Assembly (NCBI RefSeq): GCF_016757965.1
Contig: NZ_JAEKIW010000008.1
Coordinates: 1-64,000 of the forward strand
Direction: 5' to 3'
Source of the DNA: Archaeoglobus neptunius
GTDB taxonomy: Archaea; Halobacteriota; Archaeoglobi; Archaeoglobales; Archaeoglobaceae
DNA length: 64,000 nt
Translations under genes and position numbers: made by a program
Part shown: piece after piece, positions 43,166 through 50,804 of the stretch
Layout of the letters: every line of letters starts with the position of its first letter
Numbering within the stretch: position 1 is the first letter of the stretch
Notes under the pieces: model-generated
The model's input: only the letters and a program-made list of their open reading frames with translations
Databases searched by the model: none
What the model was told of the DNA's origin: nothing

Positions 43166-43560
43166 TTTATCAGCTCAACATAACCCCTGTTTGCATCCAC
43201 TCTCACAAAATCTCCTGTTTTTACAAGATCAAAGAACTTCTCATCCCTCACCTCAACGAGAGGGATCTCAGCTATAACGGCTCCAACGGCGATTATGGTT
43301 TCGGTCTTTCTGTTTATAATTGCTTTCGGAGCCTTCCCCTTTTTTTTCAGATTTATTAAAACGTAGGTTCCTACAGTTGATCCCGTGCCTCCAGGAAAAA
43401 TGAATATTCTATCTGCAACACTCATGCCACTGGCGTCTGACTTCTGCTTGATCTCGCCGCTGTCCTTGTCTACCCCCCCGAGAAAAGAAATGTGCTCTCT
43501 CGAAACCAGAGCCTCACCTTCAGCGTAACCCCTGCTGATAATCCTGCAATCGAATTTCAC
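43162..43560 (-). CDS. DUF126 protein: small subunit of the phosphomevalonate dehydratase-type aconitase
   Basis: 132 residues from a GTG at 43560 ('MKFDCRIISRGYAEGEALV'), which fits both family length and a TATA-like 'ccatataac' about 25 bp upstream; longer in-frame starts run into rpoP. The swivelling-domain motif 'FPGGTGSTVGTYVLINL' is present. In archaea this subunit pairs with a DUF521 large subunit to dehydrate 5-phosphomevalonate in the modified mevalonate route to isoprenoids. The large subunit is not in the window. Confidence 0.85.
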   Translation of the reverse strand: MKFDCRIISRGYAEGEALVSREHISFLGGVDKDSGEIKQKSDASGMSVADRIFIFPGGTGSTVGTYVLINLKKKGKAPKAIINRKTETIIAVGAVIAEIPLVEVRDEKFFDLVKTGDFVRVDANRGYVELIK

Positions 43561-43580
43561 AAAAATAGTATGACTTGGCG

Positions 43581-43721
43581 TTATATGGCTTTTACCCTCT
43601 TCTTCTTTGCGAGGGGTCGGGGCTTGACCAGAATTCTGCCACCGCAGTTCGTGCACTGAATTAATTTCTTATCGGGATCGACATCAATTTCTGCCCCACA
43701 GACAAGGCAGATGTATGCCAT
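43581..43721 (-). CDS. rpoP: DNA-directed RNA polymerase subunit P (Rpb12-like)
   Basis: 46 residues. Zinc ribbon: 'YICLVCGAEIDV' and 'IQCTNCGGRILVK', then a basic C-terminal tail 'KKKRVKAI'. It is the archaeal counterpart of Rpb12, needed for open-complex formation. It lies 2 bp after the L37Ae gene on the same strand, a common archaeal pairing. Confidence 0.95.
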   Translation of the reverse strand: MAYICLVCGAEIDVDPDKKLIQCTNCGGRILVKPRPLAKKKRVKAI

Positions 43722-43723
43722 GA

Positions 43724-43975
43724 TTACCTCACCGACTTCTCCACGATCTTACCGCCCGCTGTGACTGGCTGGTAGCAGCCGCCTGCAAACTTGTAACCAC
43801 AGTGTCTGCACTCCCAGATTCCAGTACCGGATCTTTTCACTGCCTTCTTTCCGCATTTCCTGCAAACGTATCTCTGCCTCTGAACTGACTCAATTTCCAG
43901 CCACGTCCTTCGAACTCTGAGACCGTATCTTGTTCCAAACCTGCCCGCTGCCCTCACTTTCTTTGTTCTGCTCAT
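43724..43975 (-). CDS. rpl37ae: Large ribosomal subunit protein L37Ae (eL43)
   Basis: 83 residues from the ATG at 43975 ('MSRTKKVRAAGRFGTRYGL'). The C4 zinc finger 'YVCRKCGKKAVKRS' and 'WECRHCGYKFAGG' is complete. It forms an operon with rpoP downstream. Confidence 0.96.
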   Translation of the reverse strand: MSRTKKVRAAGRFGTRYGLRVRRTWLEIESVQRQRYVCRKCGKKAVKRSGTGIWECRHCGYKFAGGCYQPVTAGGKIVEKSVR

Positions 43976-44019
43976 GAACTTTGAGAGGTGAGATTGCATT
44001 TAATATTTTTCCCTGCAAC

Positions 44020-44532
44020 CTAAAAAGAATTATAAAGCTTCTTGTGCCTGATGTATTCTCCCCTGTCAACAAGATTCTCAACAACGACTCTGTTGGCGTC
44101 AATTTCTGCAATTCTATCCGACGAAAACCTGCTTTTTCCTATCCCCAGAATATCTCCATTTCTGTTGCACACGAAAACGATCTCATTCTCTCCGAACTCC
44201 GAGGTCTTTATAATCGAGGAGGCAAATATATCTCTTCCATAAAGAAACAGCATCTCACCTCTCTCGTTCACCCAGACTTTTTTTCTGTTCTTCCTCACAA
44301 TCCAGTACGCACCCTCCAACGTAAGTCTCAGCCTCCTGCCGACCTCACCAATTTTTATTCCTGCAGAATAGAAGCTGATGCTGTCCACAAACCTTCCAAG
44401 ATCTGGTGAGAGAGCAAACACCTCCTTCCGCTCATTGATACGTATTGTAAAGTCCGGATTTTTGCAGCCAAAATAGTTGAGGGCCTTTCTTATTACCTTC
44501 AGTTCCTTCTCAGTCGGCTCTCTAAGCGCCAT
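44020..44532 (-). CDS. NIP7-like PUA-domain RNA-binding protein
   Basis: 170 residues. The N-terminal domain ('MALREPTEKELKVIRKALNY' beginning) and the C-terminal PUA domain ('KVWVNERGEMLFLYGRDIF', 'IVENLVDRGEYIRHKK'-type end) follow the plan of Nip7, a ribosome biogenesis factor binding pre-rRNA. The typical 'FLYGNHVLKSG' motif appears as 'FLYGRDIFASS'. It shares a 34 bp overlap with the upstream unknown gene and precedes rpl37ae, supporting a role in ribosome production. Confidence 0.7.
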   Translation of the reverse strand: MALREPTEKELKVIRKALNYFGCKNPDFTIRINERKEVFALSPDLGRFVDSISFYSAGIKIGEVGRRLRLTLEGAYWIVRKNRKKVWVNERGEMLFLYGRDIFASSIIKTSEFGENEIVFVCNRNGDILGIGKSRFSSDRIAEIDANRVVVENLVDRGEYIRHKKLYNSF

Positions 44533-44909
44533 AACATCGCCCTGGCAACATTGGTGTAATCTCCGTCAATTCTAAAGGATTCGGTGGTGTTCACAATAAC
44601 CTCGTCTCCCACCTTTGCTCTCATCCTGTCCCTCACTTCCTCAGGTAGAACGACCTCGCCATTAGCTGTAAATTCGTAGCATTCCATATTCTCCTCTACT
44701 GCAACAACCACAAACTTCTTTTTAAAGAAGTACGGCTTTCTGTCATCCAGAGTTCTAATGGTCGCTATTGTTTCATTTGGAATTATCGAAGTATTCATCT
44801 CCAGAGCTTTTGCGTTAATACCAACCTCTCTCCTATCAAGCTCGTAGCTGTATCCTCCAATCCTGCTGAGATACATATCTGAAACGACCTCTACCGGATA
44901 CCTGAACAT
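44499..44909 (-). CDS. Hypothetical protein coupled to the NIP7-like gene
   Basis: 136 residues beginning 'MFRYPVEVVSDMYLSRIGGY'. The middle is beta-rich ('KPYFFKKKFVVVAVEENME') and the end is 'ANGEVVLPEEVRDRMRAKVG' then 'DEVIV', which resembles a swapped-hairpin (AbrB-like) or OB-like strand pattern. No firm family. The 34 bp overlap with the NIP7-like gene and its place ahead of rpl37ae and rpoP suggest a translation-related task. Confidence 0.55.
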   Translation of the reverse strand: MFRYPVEVVSDMYLSRIGGYSYELDRREVGINAKALEMNTSIIPNETIATIRTLDDRKPYFFKKKFVVVAVEENMECYEFTANGEVVLPEEVRDRMRAKVGDEVIVNTTESFRIDGDYTNVARAMLWRLESRLRRN

Positions 44910-45008
44910 CGTGCATAATTTTCTGCATAACTAAATTTATAACTTTCGGTCAATTTCGTAATTAATCATTTACAATACCGTTAAGTTCTCACTCCATCAA
45001 CTCCGGGC

Positions 45009-45263
45009 ATGGAGTACTGGGAGGTTGCGGAGAACTTCGTCAGAGAGATGCACCGCAAGTATTTGCTGAGAGTGAACAAGCCGGGCAACACTCCGGAACC
45101 CTGGAAGGACTTTTCTGAGGAATTGCTGATAGCCAGACTTTCTGAAGAGATTGAAGAGCTGGAGGAGGCGATAAAGTCGGGTGGAAACATTTCAGATGAG
45201 CTGCTTGATGTGGCAAACTTCTGCATGTACCTCTGGGCAAAGTTAAATATGAAAAAGTTGTAG
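45009..45263 (+). CDS. MazG-like nucleotide pyrophosphohydrolase, short
   Basis: 84 residues. All-alpha NTP pyrophosphatase pattern: 'WKDFSEELLIARLSEEIEEL' , 'EEAIKSGG' and 'NISDELLDVANFCMYLWAK', giving the EExxE ... ExxD metal-binding residues. MazG-type enzymes remove non-canonical or excess NTPs. It is 8 bp upstream of dTMP kinase, so a role in dUTP or dTTP balance is plausible. Confidence 0.8.
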   Translation: MEYWEVAENFVREMHRKYLLRVNKPGNTPEPWKDFSEELLIARLSEEIEELEEAIKSGGNISDELLDVANFCMYLWAKLNMKKL

Positions 45264-45271
45264 CAACACCA

Positions 45272-45865
45272 ATGCTCATCGCCATTGAGGGTATAGACGG
45301 TGCAGGGAAAACGACAGTTAGCCATTTTATCGCAGAACTTCTGCGAGAAAAAGGTTTTGATGTTGTCGTGCTGAAGGAGCCGGGTAACAGCAGGTACGGA
45401 ATTAAAATAAAAAACTCAGAAAAAAGACTGTCTCCCGAGGAGGAGCTTGAACTTTTCATCCTTGACAGGAAGGAGGATGTAAGGGAAAACATACTTCCAG
45501 CCCTCCACTCGGGCAAGATCGTGATCATGGACAGGTACTATTACTCGAACATAGCCTATCAGTCAGCCCGCGGAATTGACTGGGAGTATATCAAAAGAGA
45601 GAACGAAAAAATAGCTCCAAAGCCCGATCTGACGATCATACTTGATGTGGATGCTGAACAGGCATTGAAAAGGGTGAAGAAAAGGGGAAAGCTCACACCG
45701 TTCGAGGATCTGGAGTATCTCAAAAAAGTGAGAGAGAACTTTTTAAAATACGCCGATTCCACAACGGTCGTTATTGATGCCTCAAAACCGCTTGACGAAG
45801 TGAAGAGGGAGGTTGAGAGGATTATCTGTTCTCTGATTAAAGATCGGCTTCAAGCAGAACCTTGA
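45272..45865 (+). CDS. tmk: dTMP kinase
   Basis: 197 residues. P-loop 'IAIEGIDGAGKTTVSHFIA' at residues 3-21, the DR(Y/H) motif 'VIMDRYYYSNIAYQSARG', and a Lys/Arg-rich lid 'RVKKRGKLTPFEDLEYLKKV'. It phosphorylates dTMP to dTDP. It overlaps the convergent CBS gene by 29 bp. Confidence 0.94.
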   Translation: MLIAIEGIDGAGKTTVSHFIAELLREKGFDVVVLKEPGNSRYGIKIKNSEKRLSPEEELELFILDRKEDVRENILPALHSGKIVIMDRYYYSNIAYQSARGIDWEYIKRENEKIAPKPDLTIILDVDAEQALKRVKKRGKLTPFEDLEYLKKVRENFLKYADSTTVVIDASKPLDEVKREVERIICSLIKDRLQAEP

Positions 45866-46682
45866 TCAGATCTTTGTCCTTCACAGTTCCTATGAGCCTG
45901 TTTTCAGAGTCGAGTACGGGCATGTAGTCCAGATCACTCTTTACCATCTTCTTTGCACATTTTGATACGTTTGTCTGGGGATACACGAATTCGGGTTGCT
46001 TCATGTATTTTTTGACTGGGTCTTTCGGCAGTTTAACCACGCTCACCTCAAAATACTTCACGGTGTAGTCCCTCACGGCATCCCAGCTCCAGCTATCGTC
46101 CGTGTCACTTGAGGAAGAGTAGGAGGTCTGCTCTATGAAGTCTTCAATCAGCGTTTCCGTCAGCATTATCTTTTCGTCAATGACACCAACGAGCTCGTCG
46201 TTATCATTCAGAACTCCGCACATCTCGGAGTTTGAAAGCCTCATTATTTCTCCAGCAACATTCAGCGGCGTCTCTTCCCACACGCAGACTATGTAGGGAG
46301 TAACATATTCTTTGACAGACTTCTCAAAGTTCATTTCCGCTAACTTTTTCACTATATCTCTCACGGTTATTATGCCCACAAGTCTGTTGTTTTCCACCAC
46401 TGGCAGTCTTCTGAAAGGTGTCGATGTTAGAATTTTTACCACATCTTTTACATCCGCATTTGCGTTTACTGTGACGGGATTTGGCGTCATAAGCAGAGCA
46501 AGCTGGTTTTCCTCAATTTTTCTCAAAATGTCCTTTCTGGTGACGATTCCAACAAGTTCTGAGTTTTTGAGTACCGGAACGGCCGAAATTTCATACTTTT
46601 TGAAAAGTTCCAGTACATTATCACGGGTACTGGGAACTGTTGCACAGATGACGTTGGAATTCATAATTTCTGCTGCCTTCAT
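45837..46682 (-). CDS. Four-CBS-domain regulatory protein
   Basis: 281 residues from the ATG at 46682 ('MKAAEIMNSNVICATVPS'); an ATG at 46700 is also in frame. The first is preferred because a TATA element at about 46704-46712 is then about 26 bp upstream, as in leaderless archaeal genes. Four CBS repeats are visible ('VGIVTRKDILRKI', 'LVGIITVRDIVKKL', 'LVGVIDEKIMLTE', 'IGTVKDKDLIKVL'), with a Ser/Asp linker 'SYSSSSDTDDSWSWD' in the third. Tandem CBS pairs usually sense adenosyl nucleotides. It is divergent from arginine decarboxylase. Confidence 0.85.
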   Translation of the reverse strand: MKAAEIMNSNVICATVPSTRDNVLELFKKYEISAVPVLKNSELVGIVTRKDILRKIEENQLALLMTPNPVTVNANADVKDVVKILTSTPFRRLPVVENNRLVGIITVRDIVKKLAEMNFEKSVKEYVTPYIVCVWEETPLNVAGEIMRLSNSEMCGVLNDNDELVGVIDEKIMLTETLIEDFIEQTSYSSSSDTDDSWSWDAVRDYTVKYFEVSVVKLPKDPVKKYMKQPEFVYPQTNVSKCAKKMVKSDLDYMPVLDSENRLIGTVKDKDLIKVLLEADL

Positions 46683-46699
46683 TGCATCCCGATAATTCA

Positions 46700-46730
46700 T
46701 TTTGGATATATACTTTTCCCCCTCCAAAAA
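46700..46730. promoter_or_regulatory. Shared divergent promoter with near-palindromic TATA (cbs/pdaD)
   Basis: The sequence 'ggatatatacttttcccc' at about 46704-46721 contains a self-complementary TATATA that can read as a TATA box in both directions. Distances place starts at the CBS ATG (46682) on one side and near the ATG at 46730 or the leader of the one at 46760 on the other. Confidence 0.45.
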
Positions 46731-46759
46731 TGTTAAATTTTGCTGACCGAAGAGCGGGC

Positions 46760-47245
46760 ATGGAAAGGAGAACACCGCTGATACCCAAGAAGGTCTTCTT
46801 CGTCTCTGGAGTTGGCAGACATGAGGACAGATTGATAAGCTTTGAGCTCGCATTAAGGGATGCGGGCATCGAGAGGTTCAACCTGGTCCCCGTAAGCAGT
46901 ATTCTACCCCCTGGGTGCGAGATTGTTGATAAGGAGGAGGGATTGAAAAAGCTGTTCCCGGGAGAAATTGTATTTTGCGTTATGGCAAGAATTACAAGCT
47001 GCGATGAGGGGAAGGAGATATTTGCGAGCATCGGAGCGGCAGTTCCGGATGATCGCAATGCCAACGGGTACATTGCCGAGCACAGCGGAGAGTGGTATGA
47101 TGGCGCTGAAGGATATGCAAAGGTGCTTGCAGAGGAAATGCTGAAAACACAGGGTAATAAAGCCGCTAAAACCTACGGAATTACGGCAAAAGGCAGAGTT
47201 GAAAAGTGCACAACCGCAGTTGCGGCTGCGGTTTTCGTTATTTAA
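46760..47245 (+). CDS. pdaD: Pyruvoyl-dependent arginine decarboxylase
   Basis: 161 residues from the ATG at 46760 (a purine-rich agagcggg precedes it; an ATG at 46730 would add ten residues). The self-processing site is the Ser46-Ser47 pair in 'LVPVSSILPPGCEIV', which yields the pyruvoyl cofactor. 'SIGAAVPDDRNANGYIAE' and 'KGRVEKCTTAVAAAVFVI' are family motifs. It makes agmatine for polyamine synthesis. Confidence 0.92.
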   Translation: MERRTPLIPKKVFFVSGVGRHEDRLISFELALRDAGIERFNLVPVSSILPPGCEIVDKEEGLKKLFPGEIVFCVMARITSCDEGKEIFASIGAAVPDDRNANGYIAEHSGEWYDGAEGYAKVLAEEMLKTQGNKAAKTYGITAKGRVEKCTTAVAAAVFVI

Positions 47246-47287
47246 ATTTCACAATCATTTTAAGTATATTGATTATTGATATTTGAC

Positions 47288-49612
47288 ATGGACAGGATTG
47301 AAAGACTTGTCAGAAACGTGAACAAACCTGCAAGATTAAGCATTCACAGGGCAAAACTCTATACAGACTCAATAAAGCGTACAGAGGGAGAACCTGCGAT
47401 TATCAGGCAGGCAAAAGCCTTGAAAAACATTCTCGAGAACATACCCATACAGATTCTCGATGGTGAGCTGATTGTCGGAACCATGCTTCCCGATCCTCCC
47501 GGGGCGATTCTTTTTCCCGAAGGTGTGGGGTTGAGGATAATAAATGAACTCGATTCTCTCCCCACCAGAGATACGAACAGATTGCTGGTGGATGAGGAAG
47601 AAGCGAGGATTCTCAGAGAAGAAATAGCTCCTTACTGGTATGGAAAGACGATCGAGGCCTTTGCATATCCACTGATGCCTGATGTGATGAACGTGCTGTA
47701 CACGGGTTCTGTTTTCGTGCTGACAGAAATGGCGGGAATATCTCATGTGGCAGTAAACTACCCCTATCTGATGAGAAGGGGTTTCAGACTGTTTCTTGAG
47801 GAGAGTAAGAAAAGATTAAAGGAGCTGGAGGAGAAAGGTGTTTATGAGGGTGAGAAATATGCGTTCTACCAGGCTGCAGGAATAGTTTCGGAGGCTGTAA
47901 TCAACTACGGGCTGAGGTATGCCGAACTTGCGGAGAAGCTGGCTGAAGAAGAGAAAGATGACAGAAGAGAAGAACTCCTAAGAATTGCAGAGATATGCAG
48001 AAAGGTTCCCGCTGAAAAACCGGAGAGCTTCTGGGAGGCTGTTCAGTTTCTCTGGATCGTTCAATCTGCACTTCATCAGGAGAACTATGAGCAGGCAATC
48101 TCAATGGGGAGAATAGACCAGTACCTGTTCCCGTTCTTTCAGAAAGACCTCAGGGAAGGTAAAATAGATAGGCAAAGAGCATTTGAGATTCTGGCAAATC
48201 TCTGGATAAAGACAAACGAGATAGTCCCCCCGTTCGACTCTCTGCTGGAGCAGTTCTTCAGCGGTCAAACTACGAATCAGGCTCTAACAATAGGCGGGTG
48301 TGATATCTACGGAAGGGATGCGACCAACGATCTGACGTACCTCATGCTCGAGGTTACGGACAGACTGAGGTTGAGACAGCCAAATGTTCATGTTAGAGTC
48401 AGCAGGAGAACACCCGATGATTTTCTGAACAGGCTGGCTGAATCTATAGCTTCAGGCTGCAATGCACTGGCTCTGTTCCACGATGATGTGGCGGTGGAGG
48501 CTCTGAGACTGGCTGGAGTGAGCGATGAGGATGCGTGGAATTACACCACTGTTGGCTGTGTGGAGATTGCACCTTTCGGTAACAGCTTCACCTCAAGTGA
48601 TGCTGCGCTGGTCAACATCGCAAAAGCCCTGGAATACGCCATGAACGGTGGAAAGGACATGCAATTCGGTTACGAATTTGGATTAAAAACTGAGAAGCCA
48701 GAAACACTTGAAGACCTGATTGAAAACTTCAGGATCCAGCTCTCCCACATCATCGGGCTTGTTGTAAAGGGGTGCAACATTCTTGGCTATGCAAATGCCG
48801 AGGTCAAACCAACACCACTCCTGTCTCTGTGCATCGAAGATTGTTTTGAGGCTGGATTGGACGTGACAAGGGGTGGTGCGAAGTACAACTTCACCGGAAT
48901 ACAGGCTGTTGGTGTTGCCGATGTAGGGGACTCTTTTGCGGCTATTGAAGAGGCTTTGAAGCTCGGTTACTCAATGGACGACATCATTGAGGCGTGCAGA
49001 AAGAACTTCGCTGAGTGTGAGGAGCTTCATAAACTTCTGAGCGAAAGTCCGAAGTACGGCAACGATGACGACAGGGCGGACAGGTATGCAAGAATGGTTC
49101 TTGAATATTACTGCAATGAAGTGAACAGGCACAGAAACTTCAGAAACGGTCATTTTGCTGCAGGCTGCTATCCCATGACGACAAACACCGGCTTTGGCTT
49201 CTTCACCTCAGCCCTTCCATCGGGCAGGAAAGGTGGCGAACCGCTCAACCCGGGTGTTGGCCCATCTACTGGAAGAGACCGGGAGGGGGTTACAGCGATC
49301 ATAAAGTCGGCATCAAAGATAAACTATGCAAAACTGCCGAATGGCGCATCCCTCACCCTAAATCTGAGCAGTGATGTTCTGGGTGCGAAGGGGTCGGCTG
49401 TTGTTAAGGCCCTTATAAAGAGTTTCATAGATCTGGGTGGAATGCACATTCAGTTCAACATACTGAATGAGGATGTCCTCAGGAAGGCCCAGAAAAATCC
49501 GGAGGAGTTCAGATGGTTGCTTGTGAGGGTGGCAGGATGGAGTGCGTACTTTGTTGAGCTGTCAAAGCCTGTGCAGGACGAGATAATCCGGAGAATTTCA
49601 TGCAGGGTTTGA
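47288..49612 (+). CDS. pflD: Glycyl radical enzyme (PflD-like pyruvate formate-lyase homologue)
   Basis: 774 residues from the ATG at 47288. The active-site Cys is C424 in 'TTVGCVEIAPFG', the following Glu is E426, and the radical-bearing Gly is G750 in 'RVAGWSAYF'. The GCVE arrangement places it with the diol/glycerol dehydratase, choline lyase and PflD branch, not with true pyruvate formate-lyase. Archaeoglobus PflD is a known but functionally unassigned member. A TATA-like 'tttaagtata' lies at about 47258-47267. It is followed immediately by its activase. Confidence 0.92.
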   Translation: MDRIERLVRNVNKPARLSIHRAKLYTDSIKRTEGEPAIIRQAKALKNILENIPIQILDGELIVGTMLPDPPGAILFPEGVGLRIINELDSLPTRDTNRLLVDEEEARILREEIAPYWYGKTIEAFAYPLMPDVMNVLYTGSVFVLTEMAGISHVAVNYPYLMRRGFRLFLEESKKRLKELEEKGVYEGEKYAFYQAAGIVSEAVINYGLRYAELAEKLAEEEKDDRREELLRIAEICRKVPAEKPESFWEAVQFLWIVQSALHQENYEQAISMGRIDQYLFPFFQKDLREGKIDRQRAFEILANLWIKTNEIVPPFDSLLEQFFSGQTTNQALTIGGCDIYGRDATNDLTYLMLEVTDRLRLRQPNVHVRVSRRTPDDFLNRLAESIASGCNALALFHDDVAVEALRLAGVSDEDAWNYTTVGCVEIAPFGNSFTSSDAALVNIAKALEYAMNGGKDMQFGYEFGLKTEKPETLEDLIENFRIQLSHIIGLVVKGCNILGYANAEVKPTPLLSLCIEDCFEAGLDVTRGGAKYNFTGIQAVGVADVGDSFAAIEEALKLGYSMDDIIEACRKNFAECEELHKLLSESPKYGNDDDRADRYARMVLEYYCNEVNRHRNFRNGHFAAGCYPMTTNTGFGFFTSALPSGRKGGEPLNPGVGPSTGRDREGVTAIIKSASKINYAKLPNGASLTLNLSSDVLGAKGSAVVKALIKSFIDLGGMHIQFNILNEDVLRKAQKNPEEFRWLLVRVAGWSAYFVELSKPVQDEIIRRISCRV

Positions 49613-50508
49613 TGAAGGGCAGAATTTTCAGAATACAGAGATTTTCAATACACGATGGATATGGCATCAGGACGACAGTCTTTCTCAAAGGCTGTCCTCT
49701 GAGGTGCATCTGGTGTCACAACCCGGAATCTCAGAAATTCGATATCGAGGTTGGGTACAAAATCGAAAAATGCAACCTGTGTTTCAGGTGTGGAGGGATA
49801 TGTGAGGCAATCGGGCATGCTGATGGCGTTGAGATAGACAGAGGACGGTGCGATGGATGCGGAAGATGTGTTGAAATTTGCAGTGCTGGGGCGTTTGAGC
49901 TTTACGGATTGGATGTTGGTGTGGAGGATGTCATGAATCTGATCGAGAAAGATGCTGTGTTTTACAAAAATTCAGGCGGAGGAGTGACTTTTTCCGGTGG
50001 CGAGCCCTACTTTCAACCGGACTTTCTGCTTGCTCTGCTCAAGGCCTGTAAAAATATGGGGATAAACACCGCCGTTGACACCTCTGGATATGCAAAGTGG
50101 AGCACCATAGAGAGAACTCTTCCGTTTGTTGATTTCTTCCTTTATGATCTGAAGGATTACAGGGATGACAGGCACAGAAAATTTTGCGGAGCGGGAAACG
50201 AGCCAATCATTTCCAACCTGAAAAAACTCATCGATGCTGGAAAGGAGGTGATTGTGAGGATACCCGTTGTTCCGGGGTACAACTTCGAGAACGGAGATTT
50301 TGAGGGGTATTTTAAGGTTCTTGAAAATACAGGCTGTGAGAGGGTGGATGTCCTGCCCTTCCATTCCCTCGCCGTGGACAAGTACAGATGGTTGGGAAGG
50401 GACTGGGATTTTCCCGACATTACCAGAAGGGCGAGAGAGATGTCCGAAGAATTTGCCCGGTTTCTGGAGAAAAGAGGAATGCAGACATCCATTGGAGGAT
50501 ATTTCTGA
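49612..50508 (+). CDS. pflC: Glycyl radical enzyme activating enzyme (radical SAM, PflC-like)
   Basis: 298 residues from the ATG at 49612, overlapping the pflD stop (TGATG); an earlier ATG at 49600 is in frame. The radical SAM motif is 'CPLRCIWCHNPES' (CxxxCxxC). It is followed by a ferredoxin-type insert with two 4Fe-4S motifs ('CNLCFRCGGIC' and 'CDGCGRCVEIC'), then 'SGGEP'. It generates the glycyl radical on G750 of PflD with AdoMet. Oxygen-sensitive chemistry fits a strict anaerobe. Confidence 0.94.
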   Translation: MKGRIFRIQRFSIHDGYGIRTTVFLKGCPLRCIWCHNPESQKFDIEVGYKIEKCNLCFRCGGICEAIGHADGVEIDRGRCDGCGRCVEICSAGAFELYGLDVGVEDVMNLIEKDAVFYKNSGGGVTFSGGEPYFQPDFLLALLKACKNMGINTAVDTSGYAKWSTIERTLPFVDFFLYDLKDYRDDRHRKFCGAGNEPIISNLKKLIDAGKEVIVRIPVVPGYNFENGDFEGYFKVLENTGCERVDVLPFHSLAVDKYRWLGRDWDFPDITRRAREMSEEFARFLEKRGMQTSIGGYF

Positions 50509-50515
50509 ATAAGAG

Positions 50516-50701
50516 CTAGCAGTTGTAGTGCCTTTTTACCCTTATAACTCCATCGAGCCGGAGTAAATCCTCCTCTTTTCCCGCATATCTTACGATGTAG
50601 TCGTAATCGTAAAAAATTTCATGCACTTCATCACAAATTTCCCTTAATGTTTTTTCCACCGCTTCCCTTTTTGAATGATCCACCCAGACTTCCAGATACA
50701 T
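50516..50701 (-). CDS. Small conserved-looking alpha/beta protein
   Basis: 61 residues from the ATG at 50701 ('MYLEVWVDHSKREAVEKTL'). The beta-alpha-beta layout with 'EVHEIFYDYDYIVRY' and the end 'LLRLDGVIRVKRHYNC' resembles a single ferredoxin-like (ACT/Lrp-ligand type) unit, with a C-terminal Cys. Family not recognised. It converges on pflC. Confidence 0.5.
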   Translation of the reverse strand: MYLEVWVDHSKREAVEKTLREICDEVHEIFYDYDYIVRYAGKEEDLLRLDGVIRVKRHYNC

Positions 50702-50804
50702 GTCAGCGGGTTCGTTCAATTTAATAAAAATTTTTCTGTTTTGCTAATCAGAAATTCGAAAATCGAAAGGAAATTTTAAAGTTCTATGAATCAGAGATAT
50801 TAAC

